From: M0108 sp049654905
Lineage (GTDB): Bacteria; Pseudomonadota; Gammaproteobacteria; Chromatiales; Chromatiaceae
Length of the DNA stretch: 18,636 nt
Direction of reading: 5' to 3'
Assembly: GCA_049654905.1 (NCBI GenBank)
Contig: JBASIS010000065.1
Span: forward strand, 1-18,636
Within the stretch, counting starts at the first letter, position 1, and each line of letters begins with the position of its first letter. Both the position numbers and the translations under genes were made by a program. Shown here one piece after another: positions 1-8,409 of the stretch. The notes under the pieces are model-generated. The model ran no database searches. It had not been told where the DNA came from and saw only the letters and a list, made by a program, of their open reading frames with translations.

Positions 1-1907
1 AGGGCCGCCACTGGCATGCCTACCGTTTTCTGGGCGCCCATCCGCGGGTCGTGGCGGGGGTAGCCGGCACCCTCTTCGCCGTCTGGGCGCCCAACGCCCA
101 GCGCGTCAGCGTGGTCGGAAACTTCAATGCCTGGGACGGCCGCGTTCACCCCATGCGGGCCCGCGGCGGCTCCGGAGTCTGGGAGCTTTTCCTGCCGGCC
201 CTCGGGCCGGGGGAATTCTACAAATTCGAACTCCGCGACCAGCAAGGCAACACCCACGTCAAAATCGACCCCTATGCCACCGCTTTTCAGACCCGCCCGG
301 ATACGGCCTGCATCACCCAGGCCGAGAGCGATTTCGCCTGGGACGACGCCGCCTGGCTAGAGGAGCGCGCCCAGGCCGATTGGTCACACCAGCCACTCTC
401 GATCTATGAGGTCCACCTCAGCTCCTGGCAGCGCAGCGCCGATGGCAACTTCCTCGGCTACCGCGAGATCGCGGAGCGCCTGGCGGACTATGTCCAGGAG
501 GCGGGTTTCACCCACGTCGAACTCCTGCCCATTACCGAGCACCCGCTGGACGCCTCCTGGGGTTATCAGACCACGGGCTATTTTGCCCCCACCAGCCGCT
601 TCGGCGCGCCGGAGGACTTTCGCTGGTTTGTGAATCACCTGCATTGCAAGGGTATCGGTGTCCTCCTCGACTGGGTCCCCGCCCACTTCCCCCGCGATAC
701 CTTCGCCCTGGCTCGCTACGATGGCTCGGCCCTCTACGAGCACGAGGACCCACGCCTGGGCGAACATAAGGATTGGGGTACCCTAATCTTTAACTTCGGG
801 CGTAACGAGGTGAAAAACTTCCTGCTCTCCAGCGCCCTCTTCTGGCTAGAGGAGTTTCACCTGGACGGCCTGCGGGTGGACGCAGTAGCCTCCATGCTCT
901 ACCTGGACTATTCGCGCAACGCCGGCGAGTGGATACCCAATCGCTATGGCGGTAACGAGAACCTGGAGGCGGTGGACTTCCTGCGCCAGCTCAACGAGGT
1001 GACTCACGGCCAGCACCCCGGAACCCTCATGATCGCCGAGGAATCCACCGCCTGGCCGGCGGTCTCGCGGCCCACCTTCGCCGGCGGCCTGGGCTTCACC
1101 ATGAAGTGGAATATGGGCTGGATGCACGACACCCTGGCCTACTTCTCCAAGGACCCCATCTACCGGCATTATCACCACGACATGCTGACCTTCGGGCTCC
1201 TCTACGCCTTCACCGAGAACTTCGTCCTGCCCTTCTCCCATGACGAGGTAGTCCACGGCAAGCACTCCCTGCTCGACCGCATGCCGGGCGACGGCTGGCG
1301 TAAGTTCGCCGGGCTGCGCCTGCTCTACGCCTTCATGTTCACCTATCCGGGCAAGAAGCTGCTCTTCCAGGGCTGCGAGTTCGGACAGGGACGTGAATGG
1401 GACTTCGCCGGCGAGTTGGATTGGTACCTGCTCGAACGGGAGCCTCATCAGGGTATTCACCAGTTGGTCGCGGACCTTAACCGCATCTATCGCCGGCAGC
1501 GGGCCCTGTACGACCTGGACTTCCAGGATACGGGGTTCGAGTGGATCGACTGCAACGACAGTTCCCAGTCGGTCCTGAGCTACCTGCGCAAGGACCGCAC
1601 CGGCGAGGCCAAGGTGCTGGCCCTCTTCAACTTCACCCCGGTGCCGCGCCCCGGCTACCGCCTTGGCGTACCCGAGGCCGGCTTTTACCATGAGGTCATC
1701 AACTCGGACGCGGGTATCTATGGCGGCAGTTCTTATGGCGAGCGCGTGGGTGGCGCCTCCGAGCCCGTGGAATGGATGGGGCGCGCCCATTCCATCCTGG
1801 TGGATCTGCCGCCCCTCGCGGGTGTCGTCCTCGTCCTCGACGCCACTGCCGACGCAGCCGAGCCCCCCCGGGAGCCCGATGAGGCCCAGGACGCGGATGC
1901 GCAATGA
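1..1907 (+). CDS. glgB: 1,4-alpha-glucan branching enzyme, 5'-truncated by the window edge
   Basis: GlgB forms alpha-1,6 branches in glycogen by cutting and transferring alpha-1,4 glucan chains (GH13). The frame is open from base 3 with no start in sight, and the first residues (GRHWHAYRFLGAHP) match the region before the second CBM48 module, so the true start lies upstream. About 634 residues are visible; family members have about 730, so roughly 100 N-terminal residues are missing. The CBM48 signature FAVWAPNAQRVSVVGNFNAWDGR region lies at about 75-145. The GH13 motifs follow in order: DWVPAHFP (about 669-692), GLRVDAVAS with the nucleophile Asp codon at 879-881, AEES with the acid/base Glu at about 1038-1043, and FSHDEVVHGK with Asp at 1242-1244. 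The C-terminal tail (last about 20 residues) is acidic and Ala/Pro-rich. No other glycogen gene is in the window. Identity is secure; only the start is unknown. Confidence 0.96.
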   Translation, partial: GRHWHAYRFLGAHPRVVAGVAGTLFAVWAPNAQRVSVVGNFNAWDGRVHPMRARGGSGVWELFLPALGPGEFYKFELRDQQGNTHVKIDPYATAFQTRPDTACITQAESDFAWDDAAWLEERAQADWSHQPLSIYEVHLSSWQRSADGNFLGYREIAERLADYVQEAGFTHVELLPITEHPLDASWGYQTTGYFAPTSRFGAPEDFRWFVNHLHCKGIGVLLDWVPAHFPRDTFALARYDGSALYEHEDPRLGEHKDWGTLIFNFGRNEVKNFLLSSALFWLEEFHLDGLRVDAVASMLYLDYSRNAGEWIPNRYGGNENLEAVDFLRQLNEVTHGQHPGTLMIAEESTAWPAVSRPTFAGGLGFTMKWNMGWMHDTLAYFSKDPIYRHYHHDMLTFGLLYAFTENFVLPFSHDEVVHGKHSLLDRMPGDGWRKFAGLRLLYAFMFTYPGKKLLFQGCEFGQGREWDFAGELDWYLLEREPHQGIHQLVADLNRIYRRQRALYDLDFQDTGFEWIDCNDSSQSVLSYLRKDRTGEAKVLALFNFTPVPRPGYRLGVPEAGFYHEVINSDAGIYGGSSYGERVGGASEPVEWMGRAHSILVDLPPLAGVVLVLDATADAAEPPREPDEAQDADAQ

Positions 1908-1952
1908 AAGGCCCCTGCGGGTCCGAGGGCAACCCAATCACTGTGGGGCCTT
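1908..1952 (+). terminator. possible terminator hairpin after glgB
   Basis: AAGGCCCC at 1908-1915 begins directly after the glgB stop and pairs perfectly with GGGGCCTT at 1945-1952. A smaller GGGT/ACCC pair (1919-1922 with 1932-1935) lies inside the loop. There is no U-run after the stem, so this is a structural suggestion and not a textbook intrinsic terminator. Confidence 0.3.
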
Positions 1953-2071
1953 GGCCTAACCAGCAGGGGCACCATGGCGAGGACGCTATCAGTTATTAGC
2001 CGGTTCGGCAGGGCCTAGTAGGGCTCACTCCAACCGGAGTTTGGCCAGCAAAGCAGCACGGCGCATGCCGA

Positions 2072-2620
2072 TCAGGCCCTGGCCTGGGACGAGAGATGCT
2101 GATAGATGGTGTGGATACGCTGCAAATCCGTCTCGCTTAGCAGCGGATCTATGGTCCGTGCCACTTCGGCCTGAATCGCCGCCCAGTCCTCTTCCTTCAA
2201 CACCCGACGGGCCAGAGGAAAGGCCTCGGCCTCTTCGAGATCCAGGTGCGCGCGGAGGGTCGAGACCATTTCCCGACCGTAAGCCTCGATCTGATCCCGG
2301 CGCTGGACCTCGCCGTTGATGACCCCGTCAACGGCTTGGCGGAAATTGTGGGTCATCTCGTTCAGGGCCTGGTGCTGGCGGGTGAGGATGTCCAGATAGG
2401 ACTGGTGGTGGCCGGCCAGGCGGAGACGTTCGCGGATTAGCTCCTCCATCGGATGGTGAATCTGGTCCGAATACTCCTCCATGTACTGCAGCAGTTCGCT
2501 GAGGATTTCGTAGTCCGGTTCCCGGCCGTTGTGAAACATGGCCAGAATATTGTCCAACAGGTCGAGCAACTGGCTGATCTGCTTATGCTCATGATGGAGA
2601 CGGTCAAGTATTTGCGTCAT
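2072..2620 (-). CDS. hemerythrin HHE-domain protein
   Basis: This is a 182-residue soluble, all-helical protein of the hemerythrin family, which binds a non-haem di-iron site and serves in O2/NO sensing, iron handling or oxidative protection. The ligand pattern is visible: HHEH at residues 9-12, HHPxEE at 55-60, QHQ around 83, and HLDLE at 125-129. Together these supply the His and carboxylate ligands of the HHE repeats. It starts at ATG 2620, with AGAGGA about 10 bases upstream as ribosome binding site. It lies downstream of the K+ channel gene on the same strand with 122 bp between them, so it may have its own promoter or be the last gene of that unit. Its specific role (O2 sensor or Fe store) cannot be read from sequence. 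Confidence 0.88.
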   Translation of the reverse strand: MTQILDRLHHEHKQISQLLDLLDNILAMFHNGREPDYEILSELLQYMEEYSDQIHHPMEELIRERLRLAGHHQSYLDILTRQHQALNEMTHNFRQAVDGVINGEVQRRDQIEAYGREMVSTLRAHLDLEEAEAFPLARRVLKEEDWAAIQAEVARTIDPLLSETDLQRIHTIYQHLSSQARA

Positions 2621-2742
2621 GGGTCAGGGTCCTCTTCAAGTGGATGCAGGCTCCAACGGCTCGGCCAGCATGACGGGAAAAATCAAGATCTAGTATGGCA
2701 TAGTTGGACTCGGGTGGCGCCAATAGCCAACCGAGGCATGGC

Positions 2743-4467
2743 TTATAGCCTCTGACCCGCGGTCGGGTTGATCCGCCCCGCAAGCCAATGCCAGAGGGTC
2801 CCCTCGGGGGAACTGCCACCCGTCAGGACGTAATTGAGGGAGTGGACGTTCTGCAAGGTCCAGCCCAGGCGAGAGCGGCCCAGGGGACGGCCGCACAGCA
2901 GCAAACGATCACCAGGACGGACCTGGCGGTCCTCGGATGGCAAGAGTTCGCGCCCCTCGCCCTGGGCCAGCAGCAAGGGAATGATAGGCAGGGAGCGCTC
3001 GCGGGCGCGGGGATCGCGCAAAAGCGCCCCCAGGGTGACCTCCGCCTCCTGCCCGGTCAGAACGCAGATGGCATGGGCATTTTCGTCATCAAAGGTAACC
3101 TCCCAGACATCTGGCACCTGGTGGTCGACCAGAGCCAGGATGCGACTCACCAGCTGGCAAGACCAGGCGTGGTCCTGGAGTCGAGCAAGCTGCTCAAACT
3201 CGGTGAGCAGGGGGGTGACCAACAGGATGCGGATGCGGTCGGCAATGATGGTGCTGGGGTGCATCAGAATATCGGCGCCAACGGCCCGGAACAGCTCCTC
3301 GTTATCCTTGTGATTCTCCCGCACCACGATAAAGAGGTCGGGGTTGAGAGTCCGTGCCGTCATGACAATGGAGAGGTTGTTGGCATCGTTATGGGTGCCC
3401 ACCACCAGACCCACGGCGCGCCGCACGCCCGCCTGTTCCAGGGTATGGGCCTCGGTACCCCACCCCGGGACCAGGGGTATGCCTTCGGGCCTGCCGGTCA
3501 ATTCCGGCGCGGCCTCCACCACCACCAAATCCATCCCCCGCGCGCCAAGATTGGCCGTGATAGCCTTGCCAAATCGCCCATAGCCACAGAGGATCCACAG
3601 TCCTTCGGCGGGCGGCATGGGGGGATCCCTGAGCGGTTCGCCCTGCAGGCCGGACAGCCAGTCGCGCATCAGGGTCAGGCAAGGGGTGGCGATAGCCATG
3701 CCCAGGTAGGCGCCGAAGATATCGAAAGGGTCATAAATATAGTCGGTGCCGAAGGAGGCCATGTTGGCCTCCACCTCATGGGAATCGGCCCGGCAGACGA
3801 CCTTGACCTCGGGATGCATCAGCTTGGCGGCAATGGCGACCTTGAGATTGGTCTCGTTAACCTCGGTCAAGGCCACCACGGCCGCGCACAGGGGGTGCTT
3901 GAGCCCCGCCTCCAGCAGATGATGAGGGCGGCGCGCGTCGCCATGCAGGGCGGGCACATACTCGCGCAGATTTTCGAGTTGCAGCAGATCGACCCGTTCC
4001 TGGCGCTGATCGATCACGACCGCGTGTCGATTACCATCGGTAATAGCCTGAACCAGGGCGCTACCCGTCTCCCCATAGCCACAGACCAGGTAAAAGGGTT
4101 CCCTCATCCGCCGGATGCGCCGCGCGAAGCGCAGCTCCGCCAGAGAGTGTTGAAAGGTCTTGTCCTGGAGCAGGGCAATCAAGGTGCCGATAGAGTAGAA
4201 CCAGCCCACCACCGTCAGATAGATGGCGATGGTGACCCAGGCGCGTTGGGCATCGGTAAAGGCATAAGGGATCTCACCAAAGCCGATGGTGGTGGCGGTG
4301 TAGCTGAAGAAGTAGAAGGCATGGAAAAAATCCATGTGCCAGAGATTGCCCTCGGCGTCCTGGCCGGGGATCAGCACCAGCCCCATGACGGAGACCGAGT
4401 AGATGATGATGAGGACGATCAGGGGGGCGCGCATGCGCCGGAAGATCAGGAAAGCGACATTATCCAT
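2743..4467 (-). CDS. two-TM potassium channel with tandem RCK (TrkA-N) domains
   Basis: This 574-residue protein looks like a K+-selective channel of the inner membrane, gated by cytoplasmic RCK domains. It has TM1 at about residues 14-33, a pore helix, the selectivity filter TIGFGE at 60-65, and TM2 at about 78-101. A first Rossmann/RCK domain has GYGETG at 130-135 and a second has GYGRFG at 295-300. Near 460-550 there is a TrkA-C-like region ending in GDRLLLCG. Channels with only one pore unit assemble as tetramers, which would give 16 membrane helices and an eight-domain RCK ring. The filter has F where many K+ channels have Y (GFG rather than GYG), a common variant. It follows the DUF6394-like membrane gene by 99 bp and is probably cotranscribed with it. 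The gene name kch is not assigned because the E. coli Kch architecture (six TMs) differs. Confidence 0.9.
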   Translation of the reverse strand: MDNVAFLIFRRMRAPLIVLIIIYSVSVMGLVLIPGQDAEGNLWHMDFFHAFYFFSYTATTIGFGEIPYAFTDAQRAWVTIAIYLTVVGWFYSIGTLIALLQDKTFQHSLAELRFARRIRRMREPFYLVCGYGETGSALVQAITDGNRHAVVIDQRQERVDLLQLENLREYVPALHGDARRPHHLLEAGLKHPLCAAVVALTEVNETNLKVAIAAKLMHPEVKVVCRADSHEVEANMASFGTDYIYDPFDIFGAYLGMAIATPCLTLMRDWLSGLQGEPLRDPPMPPAEGLWILCGYGRFGKAITANLGARGMDLVVVEAAPELTGRPEGIPLVPGWGTEAHTLEQAGVRRAVGLVVGTHNDANNLSIVMTARTLNPDLFIVVRENHKDNEELFRAVGADILMHPSTIIADRIRILLVTPLLTEFEQLARLQDHAWSCQLVSRILALVDHQVPDVWEVTFDDENAHAICVLTGQEAEVTLGALLRDPRARERSLPIIPLLLAQGEGRELLPSEDRQVRPGDRLLLCGRPLGRSRLGWTLQNVHSLNYVLTGGSSPEGTLWHWLAGRINPTAGQRL

Positions 4468-4525
4468 GGGAATCGGTTAACCCTATGGCTTATTTCCAGG
4501 GGCCCGCGCGGACGGGTCGCGAGAC

Positions 4526-4564
4526 GGCGGCCTTACCTTACCCGACCCCAGGGTCGGGGCCGCC
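4526..4564 (-). other. two-tier hairpin between the small membrane protein gene and the K+ channel gene
   Basis: GGCGGCC (4526-4532) pairs with GGCCGCC (4558-4564), and inside it CCGACCC (4542-4548) pairs with GGGTCGG (4551-4557). This gives 14 base pairs with a 9-base one-sided bulge. The element begins 2 bases after the upstream stop codon in the transcribed direction and has no U-tract. It could act as an RNA stabiliser or attenuator setting expression of the downstream channel gene, or as a factor-dependent terminator. Confidence 0.4.
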
Positions 4565-4566
4565 CG

Positions 4567-4950
4567 CTAGCGCCGCAGCATAACGGTCTCGATGACCAGC
4601 AGCACGACCGAGATCACATTGGCGATCATGGCGCCGCCGCTCAGGGAGACGATGCTGGCGGTAACCCCAGGCGTCAGGCCCGTCGCCGCGACATGCACGG
4701 CCACCGCCCAGACGACTACGGCGGCGATGAGCTGGAGCATGGCCGCCAGGCTGGTGGCCAGGAGTACGGCCCCCAACTGGGTGCGGTCGCCAAACTTGAG
4801 CACGGTTGCGATCGCATTCACCACCAACGTGGCGAAGAGTTCCCACACATGGTGATGCTCGGGATTGTCCACATCGCCGACAAAAAACCCAAAGTTAAGG
4901 GTCAGCGCCAGGACGATAAAGAAGCCAAAAACGACCTTTTCAGGATTCAT
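4567..4950 (-). CDS. small four-TM inner-membrane protein, DUF6394-like
   Basis: This is a 127-residue, very hydrophobic protein starting MNPEKVVFGF. Predicted membrane segments lie at about residues 5-25, 36-51, 58-87 and 106-125. Two polar stretches stand out: GDVDNPEHHH at about 24-34, which is potentially metal-binding, and KFGDRTQ at about 52-58. It resembles the DUF6394 family from memory; no molecular function is known to me. The start is set at ATG 4950 because AGGT sits about 8 bases upstream and the hydrophobic segment begins at once. The frame is open further upstream to 5193 but overlaps topB and encodes unlikely sequence. A good promoter precedes it at 5024-5052. Position just before a K+ channel gene suggests a role in ion or potential homeostasis (inference). 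Confidence 0.85.
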   Translation of the reverse strand: MNPEKVVFGFFIVLALTLNFGFFVGDVDNPEHHHVWELFATLVVNAIATVLKFGDRTQLGAVLLATSLAAMLQLIAAVVVWAVAVHVAATGLTPGVTASIVSLSGGAMIANVISVVLLVIETVMLRR

Positions 4951-5023
4951 GGAGATACCTGGCTTGGGACAGAGGGGAAACGCCACCTTCCCCATCCTGG
5001 GTGAATTCGCTGGGCGGTGGGGA

Positions 5024-5052
5024 ATTATCCCCCCCAAATCAGGGCAGGTAAA
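5024..5052 (-). promoter_or_regulatory. sigma-70-type promoter for the DUF6394-like/K+ channel unit
   Basis: On the minus strand TTTACC (5052-5047, 4 of 6 to TTGACA) is followed after 17 bases by GATAAT (5029-5024, 5 of 6 to TATAAT). The predicted leader is about 70 nucleotides to ATG 4950. The -10 sits inside a GGGGA-ATTA-TCCCC inverted repeat, which could be an operator or the end of the topB transcript. It lies wholly in the gap after topB. Confidence 0.5.
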
Positions 5053-5083
5053 GAAAGCGTAAATTCTATGATTGAGCGGTCGG

Positions 5084-7648
5084 CTATGCCACCCCCCCTG
5101 GTTGGGGATGGCCATCCTCCCCTGAAAAATCCAGGACAACCCGCCAGTGCCCATCCAGGCGCAGATGGGCGGCGAGTTGGGCGCCATCGCCATCGCTGAA
5201 GTCCTGGATCAGTTCGGTGCGGCCGGTGGCAATGAGGCGGCGGATCTCATCCTCCGTCAGCAAGCGTCCGGCGACCTCCTTCCAGACCACGAAGTCGCAA
5301 CCTTCCCGGTAGCGGTCGCAACCAAAGCCCCGGCGGCCCTCAATGATGCGACCCAAGCCGCATTTGGGACAGGTCAGTGGCCCCAGGGGGACTCCGGACG
5401 CACCCGCCGGCTGCCCCGAGCCGCGCCCGAGACCTCCTTCCCGGACCGCCACGGGGGGCGAGCCGGGGACGCGCCCCGCGGGCGATCCCTCGAAATTGAA
5501 GGCGACGCGGCCAGCCTCATCCAACTTCAAGCGTGCCGCAAAGGGCCGTCCGGTCTTGGCGACGAAACCTTCGACCTTATCCGTCCGCCCCTCGGCCAGC
5601 AGTTGCCGGATCAGAGGCTTTTCGAGCCTGAGCCCCGCCAGAGTCTTCCAGAGCGTCAGGCCGCAACCCTCGGCGTAACGACTGCACCCGAAGGCCTTGG
5701 CGGTCTCCAGCACCTCCCCCTTCTTACAGATCGGGCAGAGGCCCAGATCGGTGGCGTGCGCTGGGCTAGCGTGCCGCGGCCCGCCGCGCTTGCCCCTGGT
5801 TCGACCCGGGCCTGCGGCGGCCGCTTGCTCCGGGGTCAAGGCCGCACCCTGGGCCACGAGGGGGATGAGATGACGTACCCAGGCGACAATATCGCGATAG
5901 AAGTCCTCGGCCCGGCCTTGGCCTTGTTCCACGTCCTTGAGCCGCTGCTCCCAGTTTGCGGTCAGTTCCGGGCGGCGCAGGGGCTCCGCCACCAGGCCGA
6001 TGAGGGCCAGGCCCTTGGGGGTCGCCCGCAACTGTTTGCGCTGACGCTCCACATAGCCGCTCCGAATGAGCTTTTCGATGATCTCGGCGCGAGTGGCGGG
6101 TGTCCCCAGGCCGGACGCCTTCATGGCCGATGCTAGGGCATCGTCCTCAATCTCGCGCCCGGCGCTCTTCATGGCCGCCAGCAGGGTTGCGTCATCATAG
6201 GGGCGCGGGGGCTGGGTCTCCTTTTCCACCACCTCCAGGCTCGCGACATGGACGGTCTGACCGGCGGTCAGGGGCGGCAGGACCCCCTCCTCCTGTTCGC
6301 CCCCCTCCGCGACGCGGCGGGAGGGCTCCACCCGCTTCCAGCCGGGATCCAGGACCCGGGAACCCCGGGCCATGAAGTCGGCGCCGCCGATATCCAGGAT
6401 GACGCGGGTCTCCTCCACCTGCTCATCGGGCAGGAAGATGGCGACAAAACGCGCCACCACCAGTTCAAAGACCCGACGCGCCGCCTCCGGCAGTTGGGGC
6501 GGGGGCCGTTTGCCCGTGGGCAGGATGGCGTGATGATCCGTGAGCTTGGTGCTGTCCACATAGGCCTTGCCGAGGGGCTGGCCCGCCTCCAGACGCTGGA
6601 TCGCCTCGGTAGCCAGGGGATGTTCCAGGCCTTTGAGGATGTCCGGGAGCAGGGGCAGCATATCCTCGGAGATATGACGACTCTCGGTGCGCGGATAGCT
6701 GATGAGCTTGTAGGTCTCATAGAGGGCCTGGGCCTGCTCCAGGACCTGGGCGGCGGTGAGGCCAAAGCGGCGGTTGGCGTCACGCTGGAGATTGGTGAGA
6801 TCGTAAAGGGGCGGCGGCCGGTTGTGGCGCACCTTCTGGTCCACCCGCTTCACCCGGCCCTGGGTATGGGGCGCCAGTTCCCGCTGGAGGCGCTCGGCCT
6901 CGGCCCGATTGTCGAGGCGGGTCTCGCCATCCCGGCAGTAACGGGCGCTGAAGCCCTCCGCCAGGGCCGCCACTAATTCGTAAAAATAGGCTTTGACGAA
7001 GCCGGCGATGGCCTGATCACGGGCCACGATCATGGCCAGGGTCGGTGTCTGGACCCGGCCGATGGTGCAGAGCACCCGGTTATGGACCGTGTAGGCACGG
7101 GTGAGGTTCATCCCCACCAGCCAGTCCGCCTGGGCACGGGCCCGCGCCGCCTGGGCCAAGGGCTCGAAGGCCGCGCCAGGCTTGAGGTGGGCAAAGCCCG
7201 CGCGGATCGCTTCGTCGGTCAGGCTGGACACCCAGAGGCGCTGGACGGGCTTGCGGCAGTGGGCGAATTCGTAGATGAGGCGGAAGATATTCTCGCCCTC
7301 ACGCCCGGCGTCCGTGGCGCAGATGACGGCTTCGGTATCCGGGGCATTGAGCAGGCCCTGGACGATCTTCAACTGGCTGGCGGTGCGCGGGTCGGACCGC
7401 AATTGCCAGAGTTCCGGGATCATGGGCAACTGAGCCAGTGACCAGCGCCCCGACCAGGCGGCGCCATAGTCATCCGGCTCGGCGAAATGAACCAGATGGC
7501 CCAGGGCCCAGGTGACACGGTAGCCCTGACCCTCCAGAAAGCCCTCGCCCTTGCGCCCAGCCCCGAGAATGCGGGCGATATCGCGGGCGACGCTGGGCTT
7601 TTCGGCGAGGACGAGAAGGGTCAAGGAAGATGTCGCGAGGGCCGTCAA
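5084..7648 (-). CDS. topB: DNA topoisomerase III (type IA) with duplicated C-terminal zinc repeat
   Basis: This type IA topoisomerase passes single strands to relax negative supercoils and decatenate DNA. With the start at TTG 7648 it has 854 residues. The TOPRIM domain opens with LAEKPSVARDIA (about 14-25) and carries TDAGREGE with Asp113, Glu117 and Glu119. The catalytic tyrosine is in SYPRTES (Tyr318). The GTPATRAEIIEKL motif follows in the central domain. The C-terminus carries two copies of a Cys4 finger plus C-terminal topoisomerase repeat: Cys 638/641/655/662 and Cys 760/763/777/784, joined by a Gly/Pro-rich linker. Two starts are possible: TTG 7648 overlaps the stop of the J-protein gene (TTGA), indicating coupling, while TTG 7624 gives MTLLVLAEKPSV, which looks more like family N-termini (846 residues). 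The open frame up to 7936 overlaps the J-protein gene and is not coding. Confidence 0.94.
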   Translation of the reverse strand: MTALATSSLTLLVLAEKPSVARDIARILGAGRKGEGFLEGQGYRVTWALGHLVHFAEPDDYGAAWSGRWSLAQLPMIPELWQLRSDPRTASQLKIVQGLLNAPDTEAVICATDAGREGENIFRLIYEFAHCRKPVQRLWVSSLTDEAIRAGFAHLKPGAAFEPLAQAARARAQADWLVGMNLTRAYTVHNRVLCTIGRVQTPTLAMIVARDQAIAGFVKAYFYELVAALAEGFSARYCRDGETRLDNRAEAERLQRELAPHTQGRVKRVDQKVRHNRPPPLYDLTNLQRDANRRFGLTAAQVLEQAQALYETYKLISYPRTESRHISEDMLPLLPDILKGLEHPLATEAIQRLEAGQPLGKAYVDSTKLTDHHAILPTGKRPPPQLPEAARRVFELVVARFVAIFLPDEQVEETRVILDIGGADFMARGSRVLDPGWKRVEPSRRVAEGGEQEEGVLPPLTAGQTVHVASLEVVEKETQPPRPYDDATLLAAMKSAGREIEDDALASAMKASGLGTPATRAEIIEKLIRSGYVERQRKQLRATPKGLALIGLVAEPLRRPELTANWEQRLKDVEQGQGRAEDFYRDIVAWVRHLIPLVAQGAALTPEQAAAAGPGRTRGKRGGPRHASPAHATDLGLCPICKKGEVLETAKAFGCSRYAEGCGLTLWKTLAGLRLEKPLIRQLLAEGRTDKVEGFVAKTGRPFAARLKLDEAGRVAFNFEGSPAGRVPGSPPVAVREGGLGRGSGQPAGASGVPLGPLTCPKCGLGRIIEGRRGFGCDRYREGCDFVVWKEVAGRLLTEDEIRRLIATGRTELIQDFSDGDGAQLAAHLRLDGHWRVVLDFSGEDGHPQPGGVA

Positions 7649-8406
7649 TCGTCCAGAAGGACGCGTTTGGCCTCGTTGATCTTGGCGGCCAGATAGTCTG
7701 ACCCTCCCCGATCCGGGTGCAAGCGCTGCATCAGACGGCGATGGGCTTCGCGAATGGCCACGGCATCCGCCCCCGGCGCCAGGCCCAGCACGGCCAGAGC
7801 CTCCTCCTTGTTCATGGGGCCGCCGCTCGCCGGAGACTGGGGGCCGCCGGACGCCGATTGGCGCCAGTCCTCGCCCTGGGTCCGGTCCAGGTAGGCCTCC
7901 AGCAGGGTAGCCGACTGGACATCCTCGCGGCGGCAAAATTCCAGTAGGCGCAACAGGGCGTCTTGCGCTAATTCGGAAAGGCGCTGTCCCTGAAATTCAC
8001 CCTCCAGAACCCGACCCTCCATATCCCCGCTGGCGTGATCCAGGGTCATTTCGAGAAAACGGGTACGGATCGAGGAACTCTGACCCGCTGGGCCCGGCGC
8101 CCCGGCCTGGGCGGCGCCCCCGGCGAGACCGCCCAGGCCCAGGGAGCGTAGTGTCTGGCGGATAGCCGGCAACATCAGCAGAAGATTGATGCCCCGCATG
8201 GCCACGGGGATAGCGGCTGCCAGGGCGGCAAAGAGGGGGTTGAGGCGCCCCGTGAGGGCCAAGGCGACCAGGAGGCCCAGGAGGCCCCAAAAGGCACCCT
8301 GCCGCAACCGCCGGGAAACCTGAACCGTTGGCGTCTGGCGGAACCACTTAAGGAACCAGACTAAAGCGGCAATCAGTAGGATGAGGAGGAGCAGTCGACC
8401 GACCAT
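7645..8406 (-). CDS. membrane-anchored J-domain (DnaJ/Tim14-like) co-chaperone
   Basis: This is a 253-residue protein with a C-terminal J-domain at about 198-253 carrying HPD at 230-232, the motif that stimulates Hsp70 (DnaK) ATPase. The J-domain sequence HPDRGGSDYLAAKINEAK is of the short Tim14/Pam18 kind and not the DnaJ kind. The N-terminus is a membrane helix (about 4-20), followed by hydrophobic stretches at about 37-53 and 57-82. A middle region at about 112-183 (FLEMTLDHASGDMEG ... LLEAYLDR) occurs in a recurrent proteobacterial family of J-proteins. There are no zinc-finger or substrate-binding domains, so it is a recruiter of DnaK and not a general DnaJ. It starts 3 bases after the VWA gene stops and its stop overlaps the topB start. 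The client is unknown. Confidence 0.87.
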   Translation of the reverse strand: MVGRLLLLILLIAALVWFLKWFRQTPTVQVSRRLRQGAFWGLLGLLVALALTGRLNPLFAALAAAIPVAMRGINLLLMLPAIRQTLRSLGLGGLAGGAAQAGAPGPAGQSSSIRTRFLEMTLDHASGDMEGRVLEGEFQGQRLSELAQDALLRLLEFCRREDVQSATLLEAYLDRTQGEDWRQSASGGPQSPASGGPMNKEEALAVLGLAPGADAVAIREAHRRLMQRLHPDRGGSDYLAAKINEAKRVLLDD

Positions 8407-8409
8407 GGA

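Noticed and set aside
51..53. GTG at 51 as the start of glgB
   Set aside because: The frame is open and homologous upstream of it, so the real start is outside the window.
846..1937. A 363-codon minus-strand frame inside glgB
   Set aside because: It is the antisense shadow of a GH13 gene whose catalytic motifs are all intact; no ribosome binding site or domain.
2788..5004. A 738-codon open frame on the plus strand opposite the K+ channel and DUF6394-like genes
   Set aside because: It is antisense to two well-supported genes, rich in Gly/Gln/His from reverse-frame GC bias, and shows no family features.
4951..5193. N-terminal extension of the DUF6394-like protein
   Set aside because: It crosses its own promoter and the end of topB; the ribosome binding site and hydrophobic start point to ATG 4950.
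5147..6136. A 329-codon plus-strand frame opposite topB
   Set aside because: It is a shadow of the topB zinc-repeat region in high-GC DNA, without recognisable domains.
7649..7936. N-terminal extension of topB
   Set aside because: It overlaps the J-protein gene, is Pro/Arg/Gly-rich, and the TOPRIM domain begins normally just after the TTG starts.
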